Below are positions 6,901 to 17,441 of a stretch of DNA of 64,000 nt, piece after piece (position 1 is the first letter of the stretch; each line of letters begins with the position of its first letter). The position numbers and the translations under genes are program-made. Source of the DNA: Mycobacterium kubicae (GTDB lineage Bacteria > Actinomycetota > Actinomycetes > Mycobacteriales > Mycobacteriaceae); assembly GCF_015689175.1 (NCBI RefSeq), contig NZ_CP065047.1:5518001-5582000 (forward strand), given 5' to 3'. The notes beneath the pieces are model-generated. The model ran no database searches and had not been told where the DNA came from. It saw only the letters and a list, made by a program, of their open reading frames with translations.

Positions 6901-9893
6901 GCGGTCTCGCAGTCCCCTATTCGGCCCAGCCGCGCCAGGCACGTGGCGCGGACGGTGTGAGCCTTCGCTTCTCCTGCGGCATCGTCGAATTCGGCCAGCT
7001 TCCGGGCGGCTACGTCCAACGCGCCTTCGACCTCGTCCAATCGCTCGGGATGAACCAGCACCGAAAGCTGACCGGCAAAGCAGGTGGCCCATGCCGCGAG
7101 TCGGGCGGAATCGACTGTGGCGTCTCGCAATTGGGAAACCACACCTTCGGCCGAGGTGACGTCACCCGCAGCCAGCAGTGCTTCGCAGCGCGCGACCAGT
7201 AAATCGGCGGCCTGGTCGTCGCGGTCGGGCAGCTCGTCGTCAACCTCCTCCAGCGCGTGCAGCGCATGGCCGTAGAGGTCGGCGGCGCCCTCATACGCAA
7301 GCCGGGCCATCGCCTGGTCACCGGCACGCCTGCAGTAGAACACCGCCTTGGCGGCGTTTCCCGCCCAAGCACATTCGAAATAGTGGTGAGCCAGTTCGGC
7401 GAGCAACTCATCGCCACCCTCGCGCTGGGCCTCCAGTGTCGTGGCGATGCGCTGGTGCAATCGCATCCGCCGCACCGACGCCAACTCGGCCAGCAGTGAC
7501 TGCCGGACGATGGCGTGGTTGAAGCGGTAAATGCCGCCAGGTTCTTCTACGACGATGCCGGCTTGGCACGCCTGATCCAACGCGTCGATAAGGTCGTTTC
7601 CGACCACTCGCTCCACCAGATCTACGGCGAACCGGCTGCCGACGACTGCGGCTGCGGCAAGGGCCTTGTTGGTCTCGCTGGGAAGTCGCGAAAGTCGACG
7701 GCTCACGGCTTCCCGCACACCCTGTGGCAGGGTGCTTTGATCCCAGACCCCACCGCTTTCGTCGACGTGGCGCAGCGCCTCGATGAGGAAGAAGGGGTTG
7801 CCACCGGTTACCGACGACAATGCCCGGGCGAGTTCTTCATCGTCGTAGCCGGCCTCGGCGACGTAGGCGGTGACGTCGTCCTCGTCCAGGCCGCTGAGGT
7901 TCAAGCGAGTGGCCGTGCCGTCGCGATGCAGGTCGGCGAGCATCGCCGCCAACGGGTGGGAGCGGTCGAGGTCGGTGCTGCGATAGGTACCGACGATCTG
8001 GACTTGGGCATGTTCGCCGAAGCGCAGCAGGTGCCGCAGCAGCAGCAGCGTCGGCTTGGCAGCCCAGTGCAGGTCGTCGAGGATGAGAACGACGGGTGCG
8101 CCGCCGGAGGCGAGTCTCAGCAACGCAACCACCGCGTCGAACAACGCATAACGTTCGGTGTCGGGATCGGCGCGGGGCGGCGCGGCCAGATCGGGCAGCA
8201 TGTCGGTCAGTCCGGGGACCAGCGCCAGTAGCGCTTCCACGCCGCGCAGACCGCGAAGCCCGCTGGCGCTCAGACATGGCACCAAGGAACGCAGAGCTTC
8301 CGCGAAGGGCTGGTACGGCGCACCCAAGTCCTCGTCGCAACGCCCGTAAATGATCACGGCCCCTTGACCATAGGCCTGTCGGGCCCATTCGCCGGCAAGC
8401 CGTGTCTTGCCGACGCCCGGCTCGCCGGCGATCAGCACCGCGTTGGCGCCACCACTCAGCGCAACCACAAACGCCGAAGATAGCCGCTCGAGCTCGCGCT
8501 CGCGCCCGACGAACGGGCCAGGACCGGTCAGCACCGCCGGCAGGCCGGGCCGCTCGATCGGCGCATCGGTGGCCGGTGCCGCAGGACGGTCGTCGTCGGC
8601 TTGGAGACGCAGCTCGAAGACGTGTTCGGGGCGCGTCAAATTGCGCAACTGACGCATGCCCAGATCGCTGAGGACCACGTCGTCGGGCAAGGAGTCGATG
8701 ACGAGCTCAGCCGTCGCACCCGAGCACAGAATCTGGCCGCCCACCGCCACCGACCGGAGCCGGGCCGCCCGGTTGACCGCCCGACCGAAGTAGTCGCCGT
8801 CACGCAACTCGACTTCACCGGTATGCAACGCAACTCGCACCCGCATGGGCGTGCGCAACTTCCACGGCTCGTGCGTAATCGCGTCCTGCAACTCGATCGC
8901 CGCGGCGGCGGCCGCCGACGGCCGGTCGAACACCGAGAAGGTCGCATCACCCTCACCGCGTGTCTTGATCAACCGGCCACCGCGCGAGGTGACGACTTGT
9001 TCGACCAGTTCGTCGTGACGAGCGAGCGCTACGGCCATGGCAGCGGCGTCCACCTCCCAGGCGGCGGTGGACCCCTCGATATCGGTGAGCAGAAAGGTCA
9101 CGGCCCGCGTCACCGATGAAACATGTTGGGCGATAACGAGTTCCAGCGAGGGATCCTGCGCGACGATCGCGGATTCGAGTTGCCGGAGTTTGGGACCGGG
9201 GTCTACGCCCAGCTCGTCGGCCAGCAGCGACCGCGCTCGTTGATAGGCGCCCAGGGCATCACCCTGCCTGCCGGCGCGGTACAGGGCGAGCATCAACTGG
9301 CCCCATCGTCTTTCTCGCAGCGGGGCTTCTGCCACCGCTGCCTCCAGATCACCGATGAGTTCGGCTGCGCGGCCCGTGGCCAGGAGCGCATCGGCCCGAT
9401 CCTCCACCAGGGCCGCGTGGCCCTCGATCCACCTGGTCTTCTCCGACCTCCCCCGCTGGCCGTCAGGTAGTTCCGGCGTTCCGCGCCAGAGCGTCAGTGC
9501 CTCTTCGAGACGCATTACCGCCGCACTGGTGTCCCCTGCGGCAACGGCGTCACGCCCGAGTCGGGCGGCCAACCGGTACCGCGACGCGTCGACTTCGGCG
9601 GCCGCCAGCGTCCAGCCCGCCCCCTGGGTCACGATGAATCCCTCACCCAAAGTGCGGCGCAGTGCGGAGATGTGGGTCTGCAGGGCTTTTTCGGCGGTGC
9701 GTGGGGGTTCGTCGTCCCACAGCAACTTGATCAACGTGTCAGCCGGCACGACCGATCCGTCGTGCAAGCCGAGCATGGTGAGGATGGCACGCGCTTTGGT
9801 GCCCGGGATGGTGACGGGCGCGCCGCCGAGTCGAACCTGGAGAGGTCCCAAAACCCCCAGTTCCACGCAAGGAAGCGTACTCATGCCTCCCAT
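3990..9893 (-). CDS. Giant SARP/BTAD-cyclase-AAA-NTF2 multidomain regulator
   Basis: A 1967-residue cytosolic protein. Domains in order: an OmpR-type winged helix (about 10-98); a bacterial transcriptional activator domain (about 102-245); a class III nucleotidyl cyclase (about 262-430) with metal Asp271 in LLTDIEGST, Lys310 and Asp316 in IKTRGEGDATF, and Asn374/Arg378 in GRAVNRAARL; an AAA/STAND ATPase (Walker A GEPGVGKT at 490-497, Walker B VVLILDDLHWA near 601-611); a long TPR-like helical region to about 1265; a Pro-rich linker; then five NTF2/SnoaL-like modules (1284-1967). SARP-ATPase-TPR proteins (AfsR type) are usually transcription activators, and the M. tuberculosis cyclase-ATPase relatives carry LuxR tails instead. 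The NTF2 modules may bind a small ligand; this is inference. Start may be the ATG at 9884. Confidence 0.9.
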   Translation of the reverse strand: MGGMSTLPCVELGVLGPLQVRLGGAPVTIPGTKARAILTMLGLHDGSVVPADTLIKLLWDDEPPRTAEKALQTHISALRRTLGEGFIVTQGAGWTLAAAEVDASRYRLAARLGRDAVAAGDTSAAVMRLEEALTLWRGTPELPDGQRGRSEKTRWIEGHAALVEDRADALLATGRAAELIGDLEAAVAEAPLRERRWGQLMLALYRAGRQGDALGAYQRARSLLADELGVDPGPKLRQLESAIVAQDPSLELVIAQHVSSVTRAVTFLLTDIEGSTAAWEVDAAAMAVALARHDELVEQVVTSRGGRLIKTRGEGDATFSVFDRPSAAAAAAIELQDAITHEPWKLRTPMRVRVALHTGEVELRDGDYFGRAVNRAARLRSVAVGGQILCSGATAELVIDSLPDDVVLSDLGMRQLRNLTRPEHVFELRLQADDDRPAAPATDAPIERPGLPAVLTGPGPFVGRERELERLSSAFVVALSGGANAVLIAGEPGVGKTRLAGEWARQAYGQGAVIIYGRCDEDLGAPYQPFAEALRSLVPCLSASGLRGLRGVEALLALVPGLTDMLPDLAAPPRADPDTERYALFDAVVALLRLASGGAPVVLILDDLHWAAKPTLLLLRHLLRFGEHAQVQIVGTYRSTDLDRSHPLAAMLADLHRDGTATRLNLSGLDEDDVTAYVAEAGYDDEELARALSSVTGGNPFFLIEALRHVDESGGVWDQSTLPQGVREAVSRRLSRLPSETNKALAAAAVVGSRFAVDLVERVVGNDLIDALDQACQAGIVVEEPGGIYRFNHAIVRQSLLAELASVRRMRLHQRIATTLEAQREGGDELLAELAHHYFECAWAGNAAKAVFYCRRAGDQAMARLAYEGAADLYGHALHALEEVDDELPDRDDQAADLLVARCEALLAAGDVTSAEGVVSQLRDATVDSARLAAWATCFAGQLSVLVHPERLDEVEGALDVAARKLAEFDDAAGEAKAHTVRATCLARLGRIGDCETALDDALTAARRARETRRVNAVLAGAPLAALWGPNPVPRAGGRCLDVVRLLRITTDSPAVEATSTRCQAVLEAFRGRAVAARRMIDSARRTVTELGLRHALLEVEQFAGIVELVADDPAAAETHLRLAYNGFRRMGLDADTAETAALLGRACVMLDRDAEADELCTESEQLAGHALKPSIAWRVLRAQLLSRRADHAQARRVAEAAVGLAQRTDALVDHGDACLALATVLGAAGDDSAARAAASRAVDLYQRKGAVTLADKARRIIGQCEAPPSPAPPAPRPIELDNACARAIGRLDAAVHRLAWHELEHLITPSVSVENRRKIVGFPRIDFTCTEYASEARRYHEVGPVRHHRTVVAVRGERLALTRLELGTADSSPGAPRDEAYQLFACDEDGRIATEMWFDVEDTEAALAELDAVHARFQQRRSPRLENAASRMIERFAACFAAGDLVAAADTFAVDYYLDDRRGVVNSGVRQGRKTAIDDLRVSAQVGFTHVAAHFIATRGDRLVLWRSHWSGVNQRPQTFEMDGLHVTEVDADGRAAAVVAFDPDDLDAATTELDRRYLAGEAAAHAHTWSVITQAYAALNRHALAPTTKDWVNIDHRRLVGIDKGGLSAYLRATWADSQQSHFYVESVHRLTDKGALFTRVALEASQQGFDAEWRGVDILLVEGDLINRCEIFDEDEINAAATRFDQLNRSARRLENAATRASERLRTCFERSDWTAIGELLADDIVTADRRKVVYSGVREGKDAVFTEIKTITEIGVRYMTSEAIALRGSRLALSRTQTWGRDRRPEAFHSDVLDVVEVNAEQHLVARVVFDFADIDAAFEELERRYLAGEAAPFSDTWSIILQAFAALNRRELPAVTDDFESVDHRRVAAYAPGELLAYVLAGWELGQRVHTYVESVHRLTDQGAVLTHAAYGNSQDGFNAEWRGVDLLLVQGERCKRSEVFDEVDLDQALARFEQLSRQSGG
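3993..5621 (-). repeat. Tandem duplication of a 271-residue NTF2-like pair inside the giant regulator
   Basis: Residues 1425-1695 (bases 4809-5621) and 1696-1967 (bases 3993-4808) align end to end with almost no gaps. Shared anchors sit at identical offsets: RLENAA at 1, SGVR at about 44-47, RRYLAGEAA at about 133-141, TWS at about 146, AALNR at about 155, VDHRR/IDHRR at about 172, YVESVHRLTD at about 202-211, EWRGVD at 231-236, and VFDE/IFDE at about 250. Each copy consists of two weakly similar NTF2-like halves, and a more diverged single module precedes them (1284-1424). At the DNA level the copies differ considerably, so the duplication is old. Confidence 0.9.
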
Positions 9894-9895
9894 GG

Positions 9896-9923
9896 TTTGT
9901 AAGACAGTTCAATGCCTGGTCAA
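9896..9923 (-). promoter_or_regulatory. Candidate promoter of the giant regulator
   Basis: On the minus strand, TTGACC (9923-9918) is followed after 16 bp by TACAAA (9901-9896). A start of transcription about 7 bp on would fall at or just inside the first ATG (9893), leaving the ATG at 9884 as the first complete start on a nearly leaderless message. The -10 lacks the conserved final T, so this is only suggestive. Confidence 0.28.
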
Positions 9924-9951
9924 GGTTTGGTAAAGAGCGGCGAATGCCGAC

Positions 9952-10488
9952 CTAGAGGCGCAGCGTCCAGCACTGTCCGCGCAGATGCAAAACGGTGCGA
10001 CTGACGGGTGCCACATCGATACGCCAGAACGCTTCCAGCGGGGCATGCAGAGCGACCAGCAGCGCCGCCCTGATCACCGCTGGATGAGTGACGGCCGAGG
10101 TCGGTGTCGCGCCCGACAACGAGTTCATCCATCCGGCAACCCGTTCGACGAGATCGCCGATCGACTCGCCGCCGTGCGGCGCCGCGGCCGGTTCGGTCAG
10201 CCACAACTGCAGTTCGGCGGGCGGGACTTCGTGCAGTGTCTGGCCCCGCCAGCAGCCGTAGTCCAGGTCGGCCAGCCGCGGTTCGGTGGTGGCCCGCAGG
10301 CCGAGCAGTTGCGCGGTCTGCTGGGCTCGCCGCTCGGGTGCGACGAGTTGGCGGGCCCCGCCCTCAATCGGCGCTGGGACCTGCCGCCGGCCGACGTCGC
10401 TGAGCGGCTCGTCGCCGGGAAACCGGGCGACGGCCATGGCCTCGGTCATCGCGTGGGAGATCAGGGTCAACCGGAGCACTCCGGTCAC
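9952..10488 (-). CDS. Histidine-phosphatase-family protein with a non-canonical RHG motif
   Basis: A 178-residue member of the phosphoglycerate-mutase/acid phosphatase (histidine phosphatase) superfamily. It keeps the phospho-accepting His (ISHAMTEAM), but the usual R-H-G triplet is S-H-A. The second core His is present in VTHPAVIRAALL, and RRAQQTAQLL and LADLDYGCWRG match the family. The GTG start overlaps the cbtA stop (GTGA at 10488-10485), so translation is coupled to the cobalt transporter. Family members include alpha-ribazole phosphatase (CobC) of B12 synthesis. Given the upstream cobalamin riboswitch, a role in corrinoid metabolism is a fair inference, but the missing Arg leaves catalysis in doubt. 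Confidence 0.8.
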   Translation of the reverse strand: MTGVLRLTLISHAMTEAMAVARFPGDEPLSDVGRRQVPAPIEGGARQLVAPERRAQQTAQLLGLRATTEPRLADLDYGCWRGQTLHEVPPAELQLWLTEPAAAPHGGESIGDLVERVAGWMNSLSGATPTSAVTHPAVIRAALLVALHAPLEAFWRIDVAPVSRTVLHLRGQCWTLRL

Positions 10489-11240
10489 GCCACAATGCTC
10501 TCCGCTCGCTTCGTTTCGCTCGGCTCGCCGAGCAGCCGGCCGGCCTGTCGCGAGAAGACCAAACCGATGGCCGCCCACAGCACCAGCTGCGTACCCAACG
10601 AGACCAGCCGGAATTCATAGAGCACGTCGGCGGGGAAGCCGGCCGGTGTCTCGTCGACCGTCGGCAACACCGTCATCACTACCGCGACAGCGATCAAGTA
10701 GGCGGCGGCGGCGATCAGCCCGCCGGTCCACGCACCCAATCGCGTCGAGATGCGCCGGCCCAGCCAGACAGCGGCAGCCGCCAAGGCCACCGACGCGACA
10801 AGCATGACCAGGTACCACAGCGTGCGGGTACCAATGGTGTCCGCCTGCCCGACAGCCGGCGGGTTGGGTGGATACTTCACGAAGGGAATCAGCTCGACGG
10901 CGACGAACGCCGCGACCGCAAGACGAATCGAAAATGCTTGCGGCTCAACGGCTCTGGTGCGTCCGTAGGCCACACAGAAGACGACGGCGAACAACGCGCC
11001 CACGGCCACCCCGACAAGCAGCACACCGAAGCCCAATCCGGCGTTGCCTTGAACACCGCGACTGAACAACTCCGCCCCGTGCTCGTGGACGCCTTGAGCG
11101 TGCTGAGCCTCGATGCGGTCGTCTTCGAAGGCGATGGCGCGTCTTATCACCGGCTCGGCGAACACCCGGGCGAATACGAACGCCAGCACGGCACCGACCG
11201 CGCCGGCCAGCACACCGCGCGCTATCAGACGCTTCTCCAC
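10485..11240 (-). CDS. cbtA: Cobalt transporter subunit CbtA
   Basis: A 251-residue integral membrane protein of the CbtA family, proposed to import cobalt for B12 synthesis together with CbtB. About five hydrophobic segments are visible, beginning with the first helix after MEKRLIARG. The family-typical FARVFAEPVIRRAIAFEDDR and the EHGAELFSR segment are present, the latter with acidic and His residues that could contact the metal. It starts 9 bp after cbtB and its stop overlaps the phosphatase start. The riboswitch upstream of cbtB presumably controls both genes. Confidence 0.88.
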   Translation of the reverse strand: MEKRLIARGVLAGAVGAVLAFVFARVFAEPVIRRAIAFEDDRIEAQHAQGVHEHGAELFSRGVQGNAGLGFGVLLVGVAVGALFAVVFCVAYGRTRAVEPQAFSIRLAVAAFVAVELIPFVKYPPNPPAVGQADTIGTRTLWYLVMLVASVALAAAAVWLGRRISTRLGAWTGGLIAAAAYLIAVAVVMTVLPTVDETPAGFPADVLYEFRLVSLGTQLVLWAAIGLVFSRQAGRLLGEPSETKRAESIVA

Positions 11241-11249
11241 GCCGACGGC

Positions 11250-11459
11250 TCAGTGGCAGGGGAAGCCGAGCAGATGGCGTGCGTCGTGGAAGAACTCGTG
11301 TACGTGTGAGTCGCTGCCGAACAGCGAGACAGCACCCTGGTCGATGCCGACGAAGTAGAGCGCCAAGAGCGCCAGGACGGCTGTCGCCGCCAACCAAAGG
11401 GCGGCAGTCGCTGCCGACAGATCAACCGATCCGGCGCGAGCCGTCTGGGAATTGGCCAC
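11250..11459 (-). CDS. cbtB: Cobalt transporter subunit CbtB
   Basis: A 69-residue protein with one membrane helix (about residues 18-38, LWLAATAVLALLALYFVG) and a histidine-rich C-terminus (DSHVHEFFHDARHLLGFPCH), the hallmark of CbtB and a likely cobalt-binding tail. The GTG at 11459 is preceded at about 5 bp by GGAAGGAG, the best ribosome site in this operon. It is first in the operon, directly after a cobalamin riboswitch. Confidence 0.9.
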   Translation of the reverse strand: MANSQTARAGSVDLSAATAALWLAATAVLALLALYFVGIDQGAVSLFGSDSHVHEFFHDARHLLGFPCH

Positions 11460-11471
11460 GGTGACTCCTTC

Positions 11472-11595
11472 CGGGGATGTACGCGTTCCCCTTGGGTGCT
11501 GGTGACGGGCAGCGGGTCTGACTGTGACAGTGGCGCGACCGTTCTGGAGTTTCACCAGATTCCGGTGTCCGTCGCTAACGAGGGCCAGTCTAAAC
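11472..11595 (-). promoter_or_regulatory. Cobalamin (B12) riboswitch controlling cbtB-cbtA
   Basis: The minus-strand leader carries the conserved core of cobalamin riboswitches in order: CTGGTGAAACTCCAG (around 11559-11545), GGTCGCGCCACTGT (around 11537-11524), and a B12-box-like AGTCAGACCCGCTGCC just after. A GGGGA/TCCCC hairpin (around 11489-11472) abuts the GGAAGGAG ribosome site, so control is probably at translation initiation. Adenosylcobalamin binding would be expected to shut off cobalt uptake. Boundaries are approximate. Confidence 0.88.
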
Positions 11596-11597
11596 GT

Positions 11598-11630
11598 GCG
11601 ACGGCGGCGCCGAGAAGGCACCGCCGTCGT
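11598..11630 (-). terminator. Terminator hairpin after clpC1
   Basis: Arms ACGGCGGCGCC (11601-11611) and GGCACCGCCGT (11617-11627) pair with one C·A mismatch around a 5-nt loop, with two or three more pairs at the base. A short T run (GTTTAG) follows on the minus strand. It lies just beyond the clpC1 stop and insulates the riboswitch leader. Confidence 0.65.
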
Positions 11631-11638
11631 TGTGCACG

Positions 11639-14161
<2,523 letters not shown>

Positions 14162-14400
14162 CGGTGGTTACCTGCTCTCCCTCACCATCGGTACAGCCGG
14201 TCGGCATCACGTACCTGCCATCCACTGTAATGGTCGGCCTGCCAGGGTTCCTACCGTGCGGCGACTAGGGGCACCACGCCGCAAGACCGCCACAGGCATA
14301 TATCCCTGTCCGAAAAACAAGCCGCACCAGATAAACGAGGAAAACTCTCAATACGTTTCCCGCGCCGACCACCGAACGGTTCGCCAACAGCGAAAGCAAA

Positions 14401-14433
14401 GCGGCGCCCGGGCGGTCTCAGCCCGGGCGCCGC
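14401..14433 (-). terminator. Perfect 13-bp terminator hairpin of lsr2
   Basis: GCGGCGCCCGGGC (14401-14413) and its exact inverted copy (14421-14433) flank a 7-nt loop. On the minus strand the hairpin starts 11 bp after the lsr2 stop and is followed by TTTGCTTTCG. It is a strong intrinsic terminator, and the next gene (clpC1) therefore needs its own promoter. Confidence 0.8.
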
Positions 14434-14443
14434 CAGACGTTTG

Positions 14444-14782
14444 CTAGGTCGCGGCGTGGAAGGCGTCGATGACGTCGGCCGGGATGCGGCCACGCGTCGA
14501 CACATTGTGGCCGTTGCGACGGGCCCACTCGCGGATCGCAGCGCTCTGCTCGCGGTCGATCGCACCACGGCCACGTCCGGAGCTCGAGCGCCCGCGCCGG
14601 CGGCCACCCACGCGCCGGCCGGCCGCCACCCACTGCTTCAGATCGTTACGCAGTTTTGCGGCATTCTTGGAAGAAAGATCGATCTCGTAGGTCACCCCGT
14701 CAAGCCCGAATTCGACAGTTTCGTCAGCGGCGCCCGAACCGTCGAAATCGTCGACCAAGGTGACGGTTACTTTCTTCGCCAT
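14444..14782 (-). CDS. lsr2: Lsr2 nucleoid-associated xenogeneic silencer
   Basis: H-NS-like protein that binds AT-rich DNA, bridges it and silences horizontally acquired genes. The 112-residue protein begins [15 protein letters not shown] (dimerisation/oligomerisation domain). It has an Arg-rich linker ([14 protein letters not shown]) and a C-terminal DNA-binding domain with the AT-hook-like RGR in [12 protein letters not shown]. The ATG at 14782 is preceded by GAGGG. A longer open frame upstream has no start of merit. A natural target in this window is the AT-rich island near 31960-32090. Confidence 0.97.
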   Translation of the reverse strand: MAKKVTVTLVDDFDGSGAADETVEFGLDGVTYEIDLSSKNAAKLRNDLKQWVAAGRRVGGRRRGRSSSGRGRGAIDREQSAAIREWARRNGHNVSTRGRIPADVIDAFHAAT

Positions 14783-14895
14783 TGGCTTACCCTCACGTTT
14801 CGTCCTGTGCAGTAACTGATGCAGTATGGATAGACTCCCCGGCACCAATGTGCCATAAGTACCCGAAATCCTCAATCTGAAGCAAGAAGCGCAGT

Positions 14896-16410
14896 TCAGT
14901 TGGAGTGGGGCCGAACAATCGGGAACAAAACAGTCTCCCGAATTGACAACCCGGTCAAACACATCAACAACCGATCGATACCCATTCCTGTTCCGGTACA
15001 TGGCGGCATCCCATACTCGAGAGCGGCCAGAAAATCCTCATCGAGTAGCATCGCCTCGTCATCGCCGGCGGCAGCGGCGCGCGCCTGATCTTCAAATCTC
15101 TCCCGCTGCACCACCGGATCATTTAATTCCGAGTAGCCGGTGGCCAGTTCCACCCCGCGCACATACAGGTCCCACTTCTCGGTAACTCCGGGGATGCTGC
15201 GGTGCTGACGCGTCAAAGGCGTTGTCTCAACGGGGAAATCCTTGACGAACGTCGGTGAGGTCAAGGTATGGCCGACGGTGTGTTCCCAGAGTTCCTCGAC
15301 GAGTTTGCCGTGACCAAAGCCACGGCTGTCGTCAATCTCGACATCTAGTCGATGCGCGATGTTACGTAAACGTTCGACCGTGGTCTGCGGTGTGATCTCT
15401 TCCCCGAGCGCCTCGGAGAGGGAGGAATACATCTGGATAGTCTTCCATTCCCCGTCGATGTCGTAGACGCTGCCATCGGGCATCTGAAGTTGTCTGGTCC
15501 CGATCGCCTCGTCGGCCACCTCTTGAATAAGCTCTCGGGTGACCACCGCAGAATCGTCATAGGTGCCATAGGTCTGGTAGGTCTCCAACATGGAGAATTC
15601 CGGGGAATGCGTGGAATCCGACCCTTCGTTTCGGAATACCCGATTTAGTTCGAAGACCTTGTCGAAACCGCCGACGATGCAGCGCTTGAGGAACAGTTCC
15701 GGCGCTATCCGCAGGTAAAGTTCGATGTCCAAGGCATTGGAATGGGTGGAGAACGGGCGGGCCGCGGCGCCGCCGGCCAGCGTCTGCAGCATCGGCGTCT
15801 CGACTTCGAGGAAGCCGCGGCGCTCCAGTGCATTGCGTATCGCGCGAATTACCGCAATCCGCTGCCGGGCCACGGAACGGGCCTGCGGGCGCACGATGAG
15901 GTCGACGTAGCGCTGCCGCACGCGGGCTTCTTCGCTCATCTCCTTGTGCGCGACGGGCAGCGGACGCAGCGACTTGGCGGCGATCTGCCACGAATCGGCC
16001 AGCACGGAGAGTTCGCCGCGCCGTGAACTGATCACGGTGCCGTGCACGTAGACGATGTCACCGATGTCCACGTCGGCCTTCCAGGCGTCCAGCGACTCCT
16101 GACCGACCTTGTCCAGGCTGATCATCGCCTGCAGCTGGGTGCCGTCGCCTTCCTGCAGCGTCGCGAAGCACAGCTTTCCGGTGTTGCGCGCGAACACGAC
16201 GCGGCCGGCGACCCCGACCACGTCGTCGGTGGCCTCGTCGACGGCCAGGTCGGGGTGCGCGGCGCGGACCTGCGCCAGGGTGTGGGTGCGGTGGATGTCG
16301 ACCGGATAGGCCTGGTGGCCCTCGGCCAGCAGGCGAGCACGCTTCTCCCTACGGATCCGGAACTGCTCGGGCAGGGCAGCTTCGGTGTCGGGGAGGTCGG
16401 CGGAGCTCAC
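14896..16410 (-). CDS. lysS: Lysyl-tRNA synthetase, class II
   Basis: Charges tRNA-Lys. The 504-residue protein has an N-terminal OB-fold anticodon-binding domain ([17 protein letters not shown] region) and a class II catalytic domain, with motif 2 around [20 protein letters not shown] and motif 3 [11 protein letters not shown] near the C-terminus. The GTG at 16410 gives the expected N-terminus ([16 protein letters not shown]) and the same length as recalled for M. tuberculosis LysS. It lies 113 bp upstream of lsr2 and 210 bp after coaX. Confidence 0.96.
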   Translation of the reverse strand: MSSADLPDTEAALPEQFRIRREKRARLLAEGHQAYPVDIHRTHTLAQVRAAHPDLAVDEATDDVVGVAGRVVFARNTGKLCFATLQEGDGTQLQAMISLDKVGQESLDAWKADVDIGDIVYVHGTVISSRRGELSVLADSWQIAAKSLRPLPVAHKEMSEEARVRQRYVDLIVRPQARSVARQRIAVIRAIRNALERRGFLEVETPMLQTLAGGAAARPFSTHSNALDIELYLRIAPELFLKRCIVGGFDKVFELNRVFRNEGSDSTHSPEFSMLETYQTYGTYDDSAVVTRELIQEVADEAIGTRQLQMPDGSVYDIDGEWKTIQMYSSLSEALGEEITPQTTVERLRNIAHRLDVEIDDSRGFGHGKLVEELWEHTVGHTLTSPTFVKDFPVETTPLTRQHRSIPGVTEKWDLYVRGVELATGYSELNDPVVQRERFEDQARAAAAGDDEAMLLDEDFLAALEYGMPPCTGTGMGIDRLLMCLTGLSIRETVLFPIVRPHSN

Positions 16411-16529
16411 GACCTGCCAGCTTAAATGAATTCTTGTGCCCGACCGCGTCCGCGGGCGGCATGAGCTGCGGATCACAGTGGGGCCGCCGCGGTGCGCCGA
16501 GTGTGAAGCGTGGGCGTCGGGTGTGTACT

Positions 16530-16561
16530 CAGGGCGGCGAAGTCGTCGAAACGACGCCCTG
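16530..16561 (-). terminator. Hairpin between coaX and lysS
   Basis: CAGGGCG (16530-16536) pairs with CGCCCTG (16555-16561), and an inner GTCG/CGAC stem is possible. It sits in the 210-bp gap after coaX. No clear T run follows on the minus strand, so it may be an attenuator or a processing stem and not a full terminator. I see no gene in the rest of this gap (M. tuberculosis annotates a very short ORF, Rv3599c, here). Confidence 0.4.
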
Positions 16562-16620
16562 ACTACCCGGTGGGCGCCCAGGATTCACGCTCGGCGAGGC
16601 GGGGCGGTCGGGCCGGTGGG

Positions 16621-17439
16621 TCAGCGGGCGGTCTTCAGCCGGCCGCGCTGAGCTTCCCTGTTGCGCTCGAAGACCAGGCGCAGCCCGTGCAGGGTGAGGT
16701 GCTGGTCGTAGTGGTCGACGGTGTGCAGTTCGGGCAGCAGCAGCGGCGCGGTGTGCCCGGTAGCCACCACCGCGACGTCGTCGCTGCTGGAAAAGCCCTT
16801 CACGTTGTCGCGCACCCGGGTGACCAAGCCGTCGACCAGGCCGGCGAAGCCGAATACCGCGCCGGACTGCATGCACTCGACGGTGTTCTTTCCGACCACC
16901 GAGCGCGGCCGGGCCAACTCGACCCGGCGCAGCGCCGCCGAGCGGGCTGCGGCCGCATCGGAAGACACCTGCACCCCGGGCGCGATCGCGCCACCGAGGA
17001 ATTCGCCCTTGGCCGACACCACGTCAACACAGATCGACGACCCGAAATCGACGACGATGGCCGCGGTGTTGAACTTGTGAAAAGCCGCCAGGCAGTTGAC
17101 GATTCGGTCGGCGCCCACTTCTTTGGGGTTGTCGACCAGCAGCGGAATGCCGGTGCGCACGCCGGGTTCGATCAGGACATGCGGGATCGCCGGCCAGTAT
17201 TGCTCGAGCATGATCCGCACTTCATGCAAAACCGAGGGAACGGTGGACAGTCCGGCAGCGCCGGTGAGGCGCTCGGAGTCCTCGCCGATGAGGCCGTCGA
17301 TGGTGAGCGCCAGTTCGTCGGCGGTGACTTCCGGTTCGGTGCGAATCCGCCACTGCTGCACGACCTTTGCGTGCTCTTTGGCTCCGGAGATCAGGCCGAC
17401 GACGGTGTGGGTGTTGCGGACGTCGATCGCCAGCAGCAC
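16621..17439 (-). CDS. coaX: Type III pantothenate kinase
   Basis: Phosphorylates pantothenate, the first step of coenzyme A synthesis; type III enzymes are insensitive to CoA feedback. The 272-residue protein has the ASKHA-fold phosphate motif near the N-terminus ([15 protein letters not shown]), the GADRIVN motif, the second phosphate loop [13 protein letters not shown] and GGAIAPGV. The DVRN and FGSS variants replace DVGNT and FGTA/FGTS of many bacterial CoaX; the same appears in mycobacterial proteins. It starts 2 bp after panD, in a pan cluster. Confidence 0.95.
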   Translation of the reverse strand: MLLAIDVRNTHTVVGLISGAKEHAKVVQQWRIRTEPEVTADELALTIDGLIGEDSERLTGAAGLSTVPSVLHEVRIMLEQYWPAIPHVLIEPGVRTGIPLLVDNPKEVGADRIVNCLAAFHKFNTAAIVVDFGSSICVDVVSAKGEFLGGAIAPGVQVSSDAAAARSAALRRVELARPRSVVGKNTVECMQSGAVFGFAGLVDGLVTRVRDNVKGFSSSDDVAVVATGHTAPLLLPELHTVDHYDQHLTLHGLRLVFERNREAQRGRLKTAR

Positions 17440-17441
17440 GG

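Noticed and set aside
10495..10545. A CGCTCGCTTCGTTTCGCTCGG-like repetitive stretch
   Set aside because: It lies inside the cbtA coding end and I saw no second copy in the window, so it is probably ordinary coding sequence.
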